64,000 bases of DNA from Streptomyces sp. NBC_00523 (GTDB lineage: Bacteria > Actinomycetota > Actinomycetes > Streptomycetales > Streptomycetaceae): contig NZ_CP107836.1 of assembly GCF_036346615.1 (NCBI RefSeq), positions 3,100,001 to 3,164,000 on the forward strand. The letters are read 5' to 3'. Shown here piece after piece: positions 24,872 to 34,009 of this stretch. Position numbers and translations under genes: made by a program. A model generated the notes under the pieces. That model worked only from the letters and a program-made list of their open reading frames with translations. It did no database searches and was not told the DNA's origin. The first letter of the stretch is position 1. Each line of letters opens with the position of its first letter.

Positions 24872-25971
24872 CGGGCCAGCCAGCCCGGCGCCGCGGTGGC
24901 CGGGCTGTGCAGGGCGGGCCCCTGGGTCATCTCCATGGCGAAGTCGTCGGCGAGTTCGAGGAGGGTGGCCCGCCCCTCCAGCTCGGCGAGCCAGGCCGGG
25001 GGCAGCGCGGTCTCCCCGTGCATCGCGCCCAGCAGCGCCCCGCACAGCGCCCCGGTCGCGGCGGACGGGCCCCCGTGGTTCACCGCGAGCCGCAGCCCCT
25101 GCCGCACGTCCTCCCCGACGAGCGCGCAGTACACCGCGACCGCCAGCACCTCGTCGGCGGAGTCCGTGACGCCCAGGGACTCGACGAGCGCGGGCCCCGG
25201 AATGCCCTGGCGTACGGCACCGAGGGCCCGGCGCAGCGCCTCGGTGACGGGGTCGTGGCCCGGGCGGTCCGCGAGCAGCCCCAGCGCGTGCTGCACGGAG
25301 CCGTCCAGGGTCTCGCCGCGCGCAAGGCCGTGCACGACGACCGCGAAGGCACCGGCGGAGAGCAGCGCGGTGGGGTGCCCGTGGGTGTGCGCGGCGCACT
25401 CGACGGCGAGCTGGAACACCAGCTGCGGCTCCCAGCCGACGAGCAGTCCGAAGGGCGCGGACCGGGTGAGGGCTGCGGCGTCGTGCGCGGCGGGGTGCTT
25501 GGGCCGGTCCAGGGTGCCCATGATGTCGTCGCCGAGCCCGTTCAGGCATTCCCGGGTGGGGCCGCGGCGGGCGTAGAGCCATTCCTGCCCGGCGAGCCAG
25601 CCGTTGTCCTTGCGGCGCTCGTCGGGCCCCCAGTCGTGCTGGGTCGCGGCCCAGCGGAGATGGGCGCGGTGGACGTCGGTGGGCGGGTGCCAGGCGCCGG
25701 TGTCGCGGCGGACCTGGGCGCGGATCAGCCCGTCGACGGTGAACAGGGTGAGCTGGGTGGCTGCGGTGACCGTGCCGCGCGCGCCGTGGGCGGGGACGAA
25801 GTCGGTGACGGCGTCGGGGCCGTGGGCCGCGCGGATCTCCTCCAGGGTGAGGGCGCCGACGCCGGCGCCGAGCGCGTCCCCGAGGGCGCCGCCGAGGAGG
25901 GTGCCGCGCACCCGGCTGCGGAAGTCCTGCTGCTCGGCCCGCCCCCAGACGGCCAGGATCCCTGTACTCAC
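24859..25971 (-). CDS. ADP-ribosylglycohydrolase family protein
   Basis: A 370-aa enzyme of the DraG/ARH class that removes ADP-ribose from proteins or related substrates. The first motif RSRVRGTLLGGALGDALGAGVGALTLEEI holds the usual GxxxGDALG. Metal-binding segments are partly visible: TVTAATQLTLFT corresponds to the family T-D-D-T-x-(L/M) box but reads T-A-A-T-Q, lacking the acidic pair. The later HGGPSAATGALCGALLGAMHG corresponds to the G-D-(S/T)-D-(S/T) box, with SAAT in place of it. Loss of these metal ligands suggests a catalytically altered member. GTG 25971 has GGGAG 7 nt upstream. Confidence 0.82.
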   Translation of the reverse strand: MSTGILAVWGRAEQQDFRSRVRGTLLGGALGDALGAGVGALTLEEIRAAHGPDAVTDFVPAHGARGTVTAATQLTLFTVDGLIRAQVRRDTGAWHPPTDVHRAHLRWAATQHDWGPDERRKDNGWLAGQEWLYARRGPTRECLNGLGDDIMGTLDRPKHPAAHDAAALTRSAPFGLLVGWEPQLVFQLAVECAAHTHGHPTALLSAGAFAVVVHGLARGETLDGSVQHALGLLADRPGHDPVTEALRRALGAVRQGIPGPALVESLGVTDSADEVLAVAVYCALVGEDVRQGLRLAVNHGGPSAATGALCGALLGAMHGETALPPAWLAELEGRATLLELADDFAMEMTQGPALHSPATAAPGWLARYPR

Positions 25972-26140
25972 CGCGCCACTCCCGTATGCCGTGTCTTCGT
26001 TCCCCTGTGCGACTGTGCGGTAACTGCGCAGCACTGTAATCGAACGCGTGCGGGGGCCAAGGAGGGCGGAGCATTTCTTACGGCTCCGAGGCGCGTCGAA
26101 TTCCGTTGCGGCGCGGGTGCCCGGGGGCGATGATCGCCCG

Positions 26141-27067
26141 ATGCCCTCACCCCTCCCCCACGCCCATGCCCATCCCGACGGCCGCGCGGGCATCGACGCC
26201 GCGCTCGTGGAGCGGCTGATCGCCGCGCAGTTCCCGCAGTGGAGGGGCCTGCCCGTGGTCCCCGTCGAGGTGGACGGATGGGACAACCGCACGTACCGCC
26301 TCGGCGACGCGATGACGGTCCGGCTGCCCACCGCCGCGGGCTACGTCCCCGCCGTGGAGAAGGAGCACGTCTGGCTGCCCCGCCTGGCCCCCTCGCTGCC
26401 GGTCCCGGTCCCCCCGGTCCTCGCCCTGGGGGCGCCCGGCGAGGGCTACCCGTTCCCCTGGTCGGTCCGGCGCTGGCTCCCCGGCGAGGCGGCGGCGCGC
26501 GGGCACATCGCGGACCTCCCCGGCTTCGCGGCCTCCGTGGGCGCGTTTCTGGGCGCCCTCCGGCGCTGCGATCCGACCGGCGGCCCGGCGGCGGGCGAGC
26601 ACAGCTGGTACCGGGGCACCCCGCCCGCGCACTACGACGCGCAGACCCGGCGCTGCCTGGCCCTCCTCGCGGACCGCCTGGACACGGCCCGGGCGCGGGC
26701 GGTCTGGGAGGCGGCCCTCGCCGCCGAGTGGCACGGGGACCCGGTGTGGTTCCACGGCGACATCGCCTCCGGCAACCTCCTGGTCCGGGACGGCGAACTG
26801 GCCGCCGTCATCGACTTCGGCACCTCCGGCGTGGGCGACCCGGCCTGCGACCTGGTGATCGCCTGGACCATGTTCGACGGCGAGAGCCGCGAGGCCTTCC
26901 GGGCCTCCGTCGCCCAGGACCCCGGGACCTGGGCGCGGGCCCGGGGCTGGGCGCTGTGGAAGGCGCTGCTGAATCTGGTGCTGGACACCGATGCGGACCC
27001 GGCCCGGTCGGCCGTCGAACTGGGGGTGGTGGAGGCGGTGGTGGGGGAGCACGAGGCGCGGGGGTGA
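26141..27067 (+). CDS. Aminoglycoside phosphotransferase (APH) family kinase
   Basis: A 308-aa small-molecule kinase-like protein. The catalytic loop VWFHGDIASGNLL and the metal motif AAVIDFGTSGVGDPACDL are intact, and the N-terminal lobe has DGWDNRTYRLGDAMTVRLPT. The family phosphorylates antibiotics, sugars or other alcohols. This subgroup (VDGWDNRTYRLG, VRRWLPGEAA) is common in actinomycetes and is not proof of drug resistance. ATG 26141 begins MPSPLPHAH; the longer frame runs into the control region of the divergent glycohydrolase gene. It converges on eccD with a 13-nt gap. Confidence 0.85.
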   Translation: MPSPLPHAHAHPDGRAGIDAALVERLIAAQFPQWRGLPVVPVEVDGWDNRTYRLGDAMTVRLPTAAGYVPAVEKEHVWLPRLAPSLPVPVPPVLALGAPGEGYPFPWSVRRWLPGEAAARGHIADLPGFAASVGAFLGALRRCDPTGGPAAGEHSWYRGTPPAHYDAQTRRCLALLADRLDTARARAVWEAALAAEWHGDPVWFHGDIASGNLLVRDGELAAVIDFGTSGVGDPACDLVIAWTMFDGESREAFRASVAQDPGTWARARGWALWKALLNLVLDTDADPARSAVELGVVEAVVGEHEARG

Positions 27068-27080
27068 GGGGGCCCGGGGC

Positions 27081-28550
27081 TCAGCCGGTCATGGAGCGGG
27101 CCGCCGAGTACAGGTCGAGGACGGCCAGGCAGAGCGGAACGAGGGCCAGGAGCAGCAGGGTCTCGGACAGGTCGGAGAGGCGGCCCCAGAACGGGGAGAG
27201 GCCCTTGCGGGGGACGATCAGCGCGATCCCGGTCAGCAGGGCGGCGCCGCCCGCGACGGCCGCGGCGAGCCACAGCGTGCGGATGTCGAGCGGGCCGTGG
27301 TCGTTCTCGGTCAGGAGCGCGGTGACCGCGTCGGCCGGGGGGTTGAGGGCCAGGCCGAGCACCAGCAGGCCGAGCGCGGCGATGCCCGCGCCGAGCACGG
27401 CGGCGACCTGGGCGGTGTAGCGGAAGAGCCGGGCGCGCAGCAGCATCGCGAGTCCGGCGGTCAGCGCGAGGGCCCGGCCCCAGGCGTCGGAGGAGAAGCC
27501 GAGGACGGCGGCCGAGGCGACCACCACCACGCTGCAACCGCCGACGAGGCCGAGCAGCAGCTCGTGGCCGCGCCGGGCCTGGGCGGTGATGCGTTCGGTG
27601 TCGACGGGGTCGGCGTCGCCGAGGCCGGGGTCCCGGTCGAGGTCGGCGTCCGTCGTGGGGTGCGGGGCCGCGTAGCCGATGGGCAGCTGGGCGACCCGGG
27701 CGGAGAGGCCGGGCAGGAAGGCGAGGGCGCCGATCGCGACGACGGCGCAGACGGCGGCCGTGTCGCGGGGGTGGGCCTCCGTGACGATCGACAGGTAGGT
27801 GGCGAGGGTCCCGACGGCCGAGGCGAGGACGAACGCCACGAACGGGGCGTCCCCCGCGGGCGTCGCGACGACGAGCCCGGCGGAGACCACGAGGACCGCC
27901 GCGCAGCCCAGCATGAACTGGAGGCGCCCGGCCCCGGTGCCCGGGTCGAGGGCGAGGAGCCCGGACCCGGCGATCATGACGTGCGGCAGGGCCGCGAGGC
28001 CGAGCGCGACCGCGGAGGCCCGGTCGGCGTACCGCCGGGCGCGGACCCCGGCGAGCGCGGCGAGCAGCAGGCCGACGGCGGCGGCGACGATGCCCGGGAG
28101 CCCGTGCATGTCGTGCCGGACCGGATCGGCGAACCAGACCAGGAAACCCAGCAGGACGAGCAGCAGCGCACCGCCGAAGAGCCCGGCGAAGCCGAGGAGT
28201 TGGTCGCTCCACAGGGCGCGGTCCTTCCGGACGGCGGAGGCGACCGCGTCGGCCACGTCGTCGAAGACGGCGGGCGGGAGCGATTCGGTGAAGGGCCGCA
28301 GCCGCAGCACGTCGCCGTCCAGCACGCGCTGGACGCCCAGCGTGTGCGAGGCGTCGAGCACGGTGTTGTCGCGGCGGGTCAGGTGGTAGCCGGGCGGGGC
28401 GCCCGGGGGCGTCTCCTGCCCGGTCAGCCGCAGGATCTCCGGCAGGAGGTCGGCGACGGTGACGTCGTCGGGCAGCGCCACGTCGATACGGCTGTCCGGC
28501 GCCACGACCGTGATGCGGCAGAAGCCGGTGCTTGCCAGGGTCGAACTCAC
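27081..28550 (-). CDS. eccD: Type VII secretion integral membrane protein EccD
   Basis: A 489-aa channel subunit of the ESX/type VII machine. Residues about 8-90 form the cytosolic YukD ubiquitin-like domain (CRITVVAPDSRIDVALPDDVTVADLLPEILRLTG, then RRDNTVLDASHTLGVQRVLDGDVLRLRP). About 11 membrane helices follow, with the FAGLFGGALLLVLLGFLVWF helix first. In the known complex EccD is the main membrane-embedding dimer. GTG 28550 lies 9 nt after GAGGGG; the longer frame is less likely. It is divergent from eccC across 193 nt and forms the left edge of the secretion locus. Confidence 0.93.
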   Translation of the reverse strand: MSSTLASTGFCRITVVAPDSRIDVALPDDVTVADLLPEILRLTGQETPPGAPPGYHLTRRDNTVLDASHTLGVQRVLDGDVLRLRPFTESLPPAVFDDVADAVASAVRKDRALWSDQLLGFAGLFGGALLLVLLGFLVWFADPVRHDMHGLPGIVAAAVGLLLAALAGVRARRYADRASAVALGLAALPHVMIAGSGLLALDPGTGAGRLQFMLGCAAVLVVSAGLVVATPAGDAPFVAFVLASAVGTLATYLSIVTEAHPRDTAAVCAVVAIGALAFLPGLSARVAQLPIGYAAPHPTTDADLDRDPGLGDADPVDTERITAQARRGHELLLGLVGGCSVVVVASAAVLGFSSDAWGRALALTAGLAMLLRARLFRYTAQVAAVLGAGIAALGLLVLGLALNPPADAVTALLTENDHGPLDIRTLWLAAAVAGGAALLTGIALIVPRKGLSPFWGRLSDLSETLLLLALVPLCLAVLDLYSAARSMTG

Positions 28551-28743
28551 CCGCGTGGTCCCCTCGTTCGCTGATCGGCGCTCCCGGACCGGGTCCGCGG
28601 AGCACTGCCGTACGCCCACTGGACGTCACCCTATCGAGGACCCTCCATGCCTACATTAGGATGATCGGCGCGCGGAGGTAGGTCGCTGCCACGGGGGTGC
28701 CGGCCCACAGGGCTCCGGGCCGCACTGAGGGGCTGATTCGCCG

Positions 28744-31700
28744 GTGTCCCAGATCGTCGTCAAACGCCCGCCCCGCGCGATGCCACCCGCGACTCCCACC
28801 GAGGAACTGCGGGTGGAGCCGCCTCCGGAACTGCCGCGCGGGCAGCAGGAGGGCATGGCGATGCAGCTCCTGCCGATGCTCGGCATGGGCTCGTCGGTGG
28901 TGTTCTTCTTCATGCCGGGCTCGCACCCGTTCATGAAGATCATGGGCGTCATGATGCTGCTGTCCACCGTGGCCATGGCCATCGCCCAAGTGGTACGCCA
29001 CCGCAAGGGCACCCAGGGCCAGTCCGCCGAGGGGCGCCGCGACTATCTGAAGTACCTCGCGCAGACCCGGCGCAAGGTGCGCCGCACCGCGCGCGCCCAG
29101 CGCGAGGCGCAGTTCTATCTGCACCCGGATCCGGACCAGTTGTGGTCCCTGGTGGACGGGGAACGGCTCTGGGAGCGCCGGATCGCCGACGCCGACTTCG
29201 GGCAGGTCCGCGTCGGCCTGGGCCCACAGCAGTTGTGGACCCCGCTCGTCGCGCCCACCACGGCACCGGTGGAGGAGCTGGAACCGCTGTCGGCCGGCGC
29301 CATGCACCGGTTCCTGGCCACGCACGGTTCGCTGGAACACCTGCCCATGGCGGTGTCTCTGCGCGCCTTCTACCACGTCGTGGTCTCCGGCGACCCCGAG
29401 CCGGTACGCGGCTCCGCCCGCGCGATGGTCGCCGCACTCACCGCGCTGCACTCCCCCGACGACCTGGTGGTCGCGGTCGTCGCCGCCCCGGACGTCACGG
29501 ACCAGTGGGACTGGACGAAGTGGCTGCCGCACACGCAGATCCCCGGCGCCTACGACGGGGCGGGCACCAAGCGGATGTTCAGCGACGACCTGGCGGAGGT
29601 GGAGGAGCTGCTCCGGCCCGCCCTGGACGGCCGCTCGCGCTTCAACCGCGAGGCCACACCGCTCCTGGACCAGCCCCATGTCGTCCTCGTCCTGGACGGC
29701 GGCGTCGTCCCTCAGGACTCGCTGTTCGCCTCGGCGGAGGGACTTCAGGGGGTGACCGTCGTGGAGATCGTCCCGGAGGAGCTGGACGAGCCGCGCGGCG
29801 GGCTGCACATCGCGGTGCGGCCCGGGCGGCTGCGGCTGGAATCGGCCGGCGCCACCTACCACGGCACGCCCGACCACCTGCCGGTCGAGGTCGCCGGGGC
29901 GCTGGGCCGCCGGCTGGCCCCGTTCCGGATGGGCAGCGGGGCGGACGACGACGAACCGCTCCTCGCCAACCTGGACTTCACGGACCTGCTGTCCATCGGC
30001 GACCCCGCCGCGGTCGACACCGACACGGTGTGGCGGCCGCGCTCCACCGCCGACCGGCTGCGGGTCCCGATCGGTGTCGGCGAGGACGGCTCCCCGGTCA
30101 TGCTCGACCTCAAGGAGGCCGCACAGGAGGGCATGGGTCCGCACGGGCTCTGTGTGGGCGCGACCGGTTCCGGCAAGTCCGAACTGCTGCGCACCCTGGT
30201 GCTGGGCCTCGCCGTCACCCACTCCTCGGAGACCCTGAACTTCGTGCTGGCGGACTTCAAGGGCGGCGCCACCTTCTCCGGGATGGCGGATCTCCCGCAC
30301 GTCGCCGCGGTCATCACCAACCTGGCGGACGACCTGACCCTGGTCGACCGCATGCGGGACTCCATCACGGGTGAACTCCAGCGCCGCCAGGAGCTGTTGC
30401 GGGCCGCCGGCAACTACGCGAACCTCACCGACTACGAGAAGGCGCGCGCCGCCGGGGCCCCGCTGGAGCCGCTGGCCTCGCTGGTCCTGGTGATCGACGA
30501 GTTCAGCGAACTGCTCACCGCCAAGCCGGACTTCATCGATATGTTCATCCAGATCGGCCGCATCGGCCGGTCGCTGGGCGTGCATCTGCTGCTGGCCTCG
30601 CAGCGCCTGGAGGAGGGGCGGCTGCGCGGACTGGACACCTACCTCTCGTACCGGATCGGGCTGCGGACGTTCTCCGCCGCCGAGTCCCGCACCGCCCTGG
30701 GGGTGCCCGACGCCTACCACCTGCCGTCGGTACCCGGTTCCGGGTTCCTGAAGTTCGGCACGGAGGGCATGACCCGCTTCAAGGCGGCGTACGTGTCGGG
30801 GGCCTACCGGCCCGGGTCCGCGCCGGTCACGGGTGACGGGCCGGCCATCGACCGGCGTCCGGTCCTGTTCACCGCCGCCCCGGTCGCGGTCCACTACCCG
30901 GAGCCCGCGCCGGACGTCTCCCTCGCGCCCGGGCGGACCACGCCCGACGCCCTGGCTGACACGGTCCTCGACGTCATCGCCCGCCGCCTGGAAGGGCAGG
31001 GACCCCAGGCCCACCAGGTGTGGCTGCCGCCGCTCACCGAGGCACCGTCGCTCGACCGGCTGCTCCCCGCGCGCACGGTCACGCCCGAACGCGGCCTGCA
31101 CTCCCCCGAGTACGCGAGCAACGGCGCCCTTGTCGTCCCGTTCGGCCTGGTGGACAAGCCGTTCGAGCAGCGCCGCGACACTCTGGTCCGGGACTTCTCC
31201 GGCGCCGCGGGACACATGCTGGTCGTGGGCGGGCCGCGCTCAGGGAAGTCGACCCTCCTGCGCTCCCTGATCGGCTCCTTCGCCCTCACCCACACCCCGT
31301 CCGAAGTGCAGTTCTACGGGCTGGACTTCGGCGGCGGAGGCATGTCCGCCGTCGCCGGCCTACCGCATGTCGGCGGGGTTGCCTCCCGGCTCGACCCGGA
31401 GAAGGTCCGCCGTACGGTCGCCGAGGTCGCGGGCATCCTCAGCCGGCGCGAGGCGTTCTTCCGGGACAACGACATCGACTCGATCACCACCTACCGCCGG
31501 CTGCGCGCCGCCGGACGGCTGCCGGACGAGGCGTGGGGTGACGTCTTCCTGGTCATCGACGGCTGGCAGTCCTTCAAGTCGGACTACGAGTTCCTGGAGC
31601 CGGTCGTCGCCGACATCGGCGCCCGGGGCCTCGGCCTCGGCATCCACCTGGTCGTCACCGTCTCCCGGTACATGGAGATGCGCGCCGCGCTCAGGGACCA

Positions 31701-32709
31701 GCTGCTCAACCGCCTGGAGCTGCGACTCGGCGACCCGACCGACTCCGAGCTGGACCGCAAGGTCGCCAAGAACGTCCCGGTCGGCACCCCGGGCCGCGGC
31801 ATCACGGCGGAGAAGCTGCACTTCATGGGCGCCCTGCCGCGCACCGACGACTCGGCGGGCGGGGGCGGCGACGACCTGTCCGAGGCGACCGCCGCGTTCG
31901 TCCGCGAGGTGACCGACGGCTGGCCGGGCCCGCACGCCCCGGCGGTCCGGATGCTGCCCCGGATGCTGGCCGCCCGGGACCTGCCGTCCGGGCCCGCCGA
32001 CACCCCCCGGCGCGGTATCGCGATCGGCATCGACGAGATGAACCTGGCGCCGGTGTACGTCGACTTCGACACCGATCCGCTGTTCGCGGTGTTCGGCGAG
32101 TCGGAGTCCGGGAAGACGGCCCTGCTCCGGCTCCTCATCCGGCAGATCACCGCCCGCTACACACCTCAGGAGGCGCTGATCTGCGTCGGGGACTACCGGC
32201 GCAGCCTGCTGGAATGCGTGCCGGAGCCGTACCTGGTCGGCTACGCGACGGCCCAGAGCACCTTCGAGTCGTACCTGGGCGACATGAACACCCTGATCAC
32301 CAGCCGCACCCCCGGGCCGGACGTGACCCCGCAGCAGCTGCGCACCCGCAGCTGGTGGCGCGGGCCCCGGGCCTTCATCGTGGTGGACGACTACGACCTG
32401 GTCGCCACGTCCTCCGGCAACCCGCTGGCCCAGCTGGTGGACAACCTGCCGTTCGCCCGGGACACCGGTGTGAACGTCATCATCGCCCGCAGCAGCGCGG
32501 GCGCCGGCCGCTCCTCGTACGAGCCGTTCATCCAGCGCTTCAAGGAGCTGGGCGCACAGGGCGTCGTCCTGTCCGGCCACCCCGGCGAGGGTGAACTCCT
32601 CGGCAATGTGAAGGCCCGCCCGCTGCCGCCCGGCCGCGGCTTGTTCGTCACCCGCCGGGGCGCGTCGGCCCTGATCCAGACGGGGTGGCTGGCGCCGGAG
32701 ACGGACTAG
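28744..32709 (+). CDS. eccC: Type VII secretion FtsK/SpoIIIE ATPase EccC (fused EccCa-EccCb)
   Basis: A 1321-aa motor that recognises WXG100 substrates and drives export. Two membrane helices lie at about 40-84. Three ATPase domains follow: Walker A GATGSGKS near 473, GGPRSGKS near 828 and GESESGKT near 1117, with Walker B strands LVLVIDEF, FLVIDGW and FIVVDDYD. The first domain has the canonical acidic DE, while the second has DG, typical of the regulatory domains that bind signal peptides. Mycobacterial ESX-1 splits this into two genes; the fused form is usual in Streptomyces. GTG 28744 was taken, with GAGGGG about 11 nt upstream. It converges on mycP, the two stops overlapping at CTAG. Confidence 0.95.
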   Translation: MSQIVVKRPPRAMPPATPTEELRVEPPPELPRGQQEGMAMQLLPMLGMGSSVVFFFMPGSHPFMKIMGVMMLLSTVAMAIAQVVRHRKGTQGQSAEGRRDYLKYLAQTRRKVRRTARAQREAQFYLHPDPDQLWSLVDGERLWERRIADADFGQVRVGLGPQQLWTPLVAPTTAPVEELEPLSAGAMHRFLATHGSLEHLPMAVSLRAFYHVVVSGDPEPVRGSARAMVAALTALHSPDDLVVAVVAAPDVTDQWDWTKWLPHTQIPGAYDGAGTKRMFSDDLAEVEELLRPALDGRSRFNREATPLLDQPHVVLVLDGGVVPQDSLFASAEGLQGVTVVEIVPEELDEPRGGLHIAVRPGRLRLESAGATYHGTPDHLPVEVAGALGRRLAPFRMGSGADDDEPLLANLDFTDLLSIGDPAAVDTDTVWRPRSTADRLRVPIGVGEDGSPVMLDLKEAAQEGMGPHGLCVGATGSGKSELLRTLVLGLAVTHSSETLNFVLADFKGGATFSGMADLPHVAAVITNLADDLTLVDRMRDSITGELQRRQELLRAAGNYANLTDYEKARAAGAPLEPLASLVLVIDEFSELLTAKPDFIDMFIQIGRIGRSLGVHLLLASQRLEEGRLRGLDTYLSYRIGLRTFSAAESRTALGVPDAYHLPSVPGSGFLKFGTEGMTRFKAAYVSGAYRPGSAPVTGDGPAIDRRPVLFTAAPVAVHYPEPAPDVSLAPGRTTPDALADTVLDVIARRLEGQGPQAHQVWLPPLTEAPSLDRLLPARTVTPERGLHSPEYASNGALVVPFGLVDKPFEQRRDTLVRDFSGAAGHMLVVGGPRSGKSTLLRSLIGSFALTHTPSEVQFYGLDFGGGGMSAVAGLPHVGGVASRLDPEKVRRTVAEVAGILSRREAFFRDNDIDSITTYRRLRAAGRLPDEAWGDVFLVIDGWQSFKSDYEFLEPVVADIGARGLGLGIHLVVTVSRYMEMRAALRDQLLNRLELRLGDPTDSELDRKVAKNVPVGTPGRGITAEKLHFMGALPRTDDSAGGGGDDLSEATAAFVREVTDGWPGPHAPAVRMLPRMLAARDLPSGPADTPRRGIAIGIDEMNLAPVYVDFDTDPLFAVFGESESGKTALLRLLIRQITARYTPQEALICVGDYRRSLLECVPEPYLVGYATAQSTFESYLGDMNTLITSRTPGPDVTPQQLRTRSWWRGPRAFIVVDDYDLVATSSGNPLAQLVDNLPFARDTGVNVIIARSSAGAGRSSYEPFIQRFKELGAQGVVLSGHPGEGELLGNVKARPLPPGRGLFVTRRGASALIQTGWLAPETD

Positions 32710-33992
32710 GGCTCACGGGGGTGGTTGACGCCGTACGCGATGACCTGGGCCGGGTGCCCGGCTCTGCGGCGGCGGACCAGGAGGACCGCGCCCGCGGCCA
32801 CCACCGCCGCCGCGACCGCCCCGGTGACGATCCAGACGGTCGTGCTCCCGTCGCCCCCGCCTGCCTCGCCCGTCGGCACCGGGGTGGCATCCGGCAGCGG
32901 CTGCCTCGACGGACTCGCGGACGGGCTGGGTGCGGAGGGGGACGGGGAGGCAGCCTCGCGGGCCGCCACGAGGGGGTTCACGTCGGCGGGGCCCGGGTCG
33001 CCGGGGTCTTCGAGGATGGCGACGCGGGGGCGGACCGTGCCGTAGCCGAGGTAGCGGCTGGGGACGGTGCCCGTGGTGGGCTTGCTCGCGGTGTTCATGA
33101 GGACCCGCAGGACCTGGTTGCCGGTCCAGTCGGGGTGCAGGGACCATATGAGAGCTGCGGATGCGGAGGCGATGGCGGTGGCTTGGCTGGTGCCGCCGCT
33201 GTCGCAGTACCCGGGTTCCCCGCCTCCGCAGAGAATCGGGATGTTCTCGCCTGGAGCGGCAAGCGCCACCTGAGGGCCGGAGACCGAGTACTTGGTGACC
33301 GTTGCCGTCTTGTCCAGGGCCCCGATACCCGCGACACCGAGAGTGGCCGCGGGGTACGCGAGGTCGTTCCCCTCCGCGCCCGTGTTGCCGGTGCCCGCCA
33401 GAAGCAGCTTCCCGCGCCCGATGGCGTAGTCCACGGCCTGCTGGATCGATTCCTCCTCCCGGTCATCGACCATGTAGGTGTCGAAGGCCAGGGACATGTT
33501 GATGATCTTCGCATCGCTGTCGGCGGCATACCGGATGGCTTCGACAAGCGCCGGGACGCTGTTGGTACCGGACTCCTTGGACGAGCCGAAGACGGTCAGC
33601 GGAAGGATGCGCGCGTCGGGCGCGAGACCCTTCACGCCCTGGCCGTTCACCCCGTTGCCCGCGATCAGCATCGCCATCGCGGTTCCGTGCCCGTTCTTGT
33701 CCTTGTGGGCGCCACGCTCGGGCTCCATGAAGTTCTTGCCCTTGAGCACCTTCCCCGTCAGTTCCGGGACGGTGGGGATCACCCCGGTGTCGAGCAGGGC
33801 GACGGTGATCCCCTTGCCGGTGGTGACCTTCCACATCTCCGGGGCCCGCATGCGGTCCAGGTACCACTCGCGGTCGCGCATGGTGTCCGCCGTCGCGGCC
33901 GGGGCGACGGCGCCGCCGAGGAGGAGCAGGGCCCCCAGCGCCGACACGACCGCCGACGCCTGCCCACGCCGCCGCCTGACCGTTGACCTCAT
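32706..33992 (-). CDS. mycP: Type VII secretion-associated serine protease (mycosin 1)
   Basis: A 428-aa subtilisin-like (S8) protease anchored outside the membrane. The signal peptide is Arg-rich (RSTVRRRRGQ) with hydrophobic VVSALGALLLLGGAVA. The triad is complete: D68 (ALLDTGV), H102 (NGHGTAMAM) and S269 (GGTSQATAIA), with oxyanion Asn in AGTGNTG. A Pro/Ser linker precedes a C-terminal TM helix (about 390-410, TTVWIVTGAVAAAVVAAGAVLL) and basic tail. Mycosins stabilise the ESX complex and process substrates. ATG 33992 lies 17 nt after the stop of the WXG/PPE-like gene, so both are one unit. Confidence 0.92.
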   Translation of the reverse strand: MRSTVRRRRGQASAVVSALGALLLLGGAVAPAATADTMRDREWYLDRMRAPEMWKVTTGKGITVALLDTGVIPTVPELTGKVLKGKNFMEPERGAHKDKNGHGTAMAMLIAGNGVNGQGVKGLAPDARILPLTVFGSSKESGTNSVPALVEAIRYAADSDAKIINMSLAFDTYMVDDREEESIQQAVDYAIGRGKLLLAGTGNTGAEGNDLAYPAATLGVAGIGALDKTATVTKYSVSGPQVALAAPGENIPILCGGGEPGYCDSGGTSQATAIASASAALIWSLHPDWTGNQVLRVLMNTASKPTTGTVPSRYLGYGTVRPRVAILEDPGDPGPADVNPLVAAREAASPSPSAPSPSASPSRQPLPDATPVPTGEAGGGDGSTTVWIVTGAVAAAVVAAGAVLLVRRRRAGHPAQVIAYGVNHPREP

Positions 33993-34009
33993 GCCACCCA
34001 CTCGTGTTC

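Noticed and set aside
28651-31215. 854-aa minus-strand ORF opposite eccC
   Set aside because: Shadow of eccC, His/Gly/Arg-rich, no domain.
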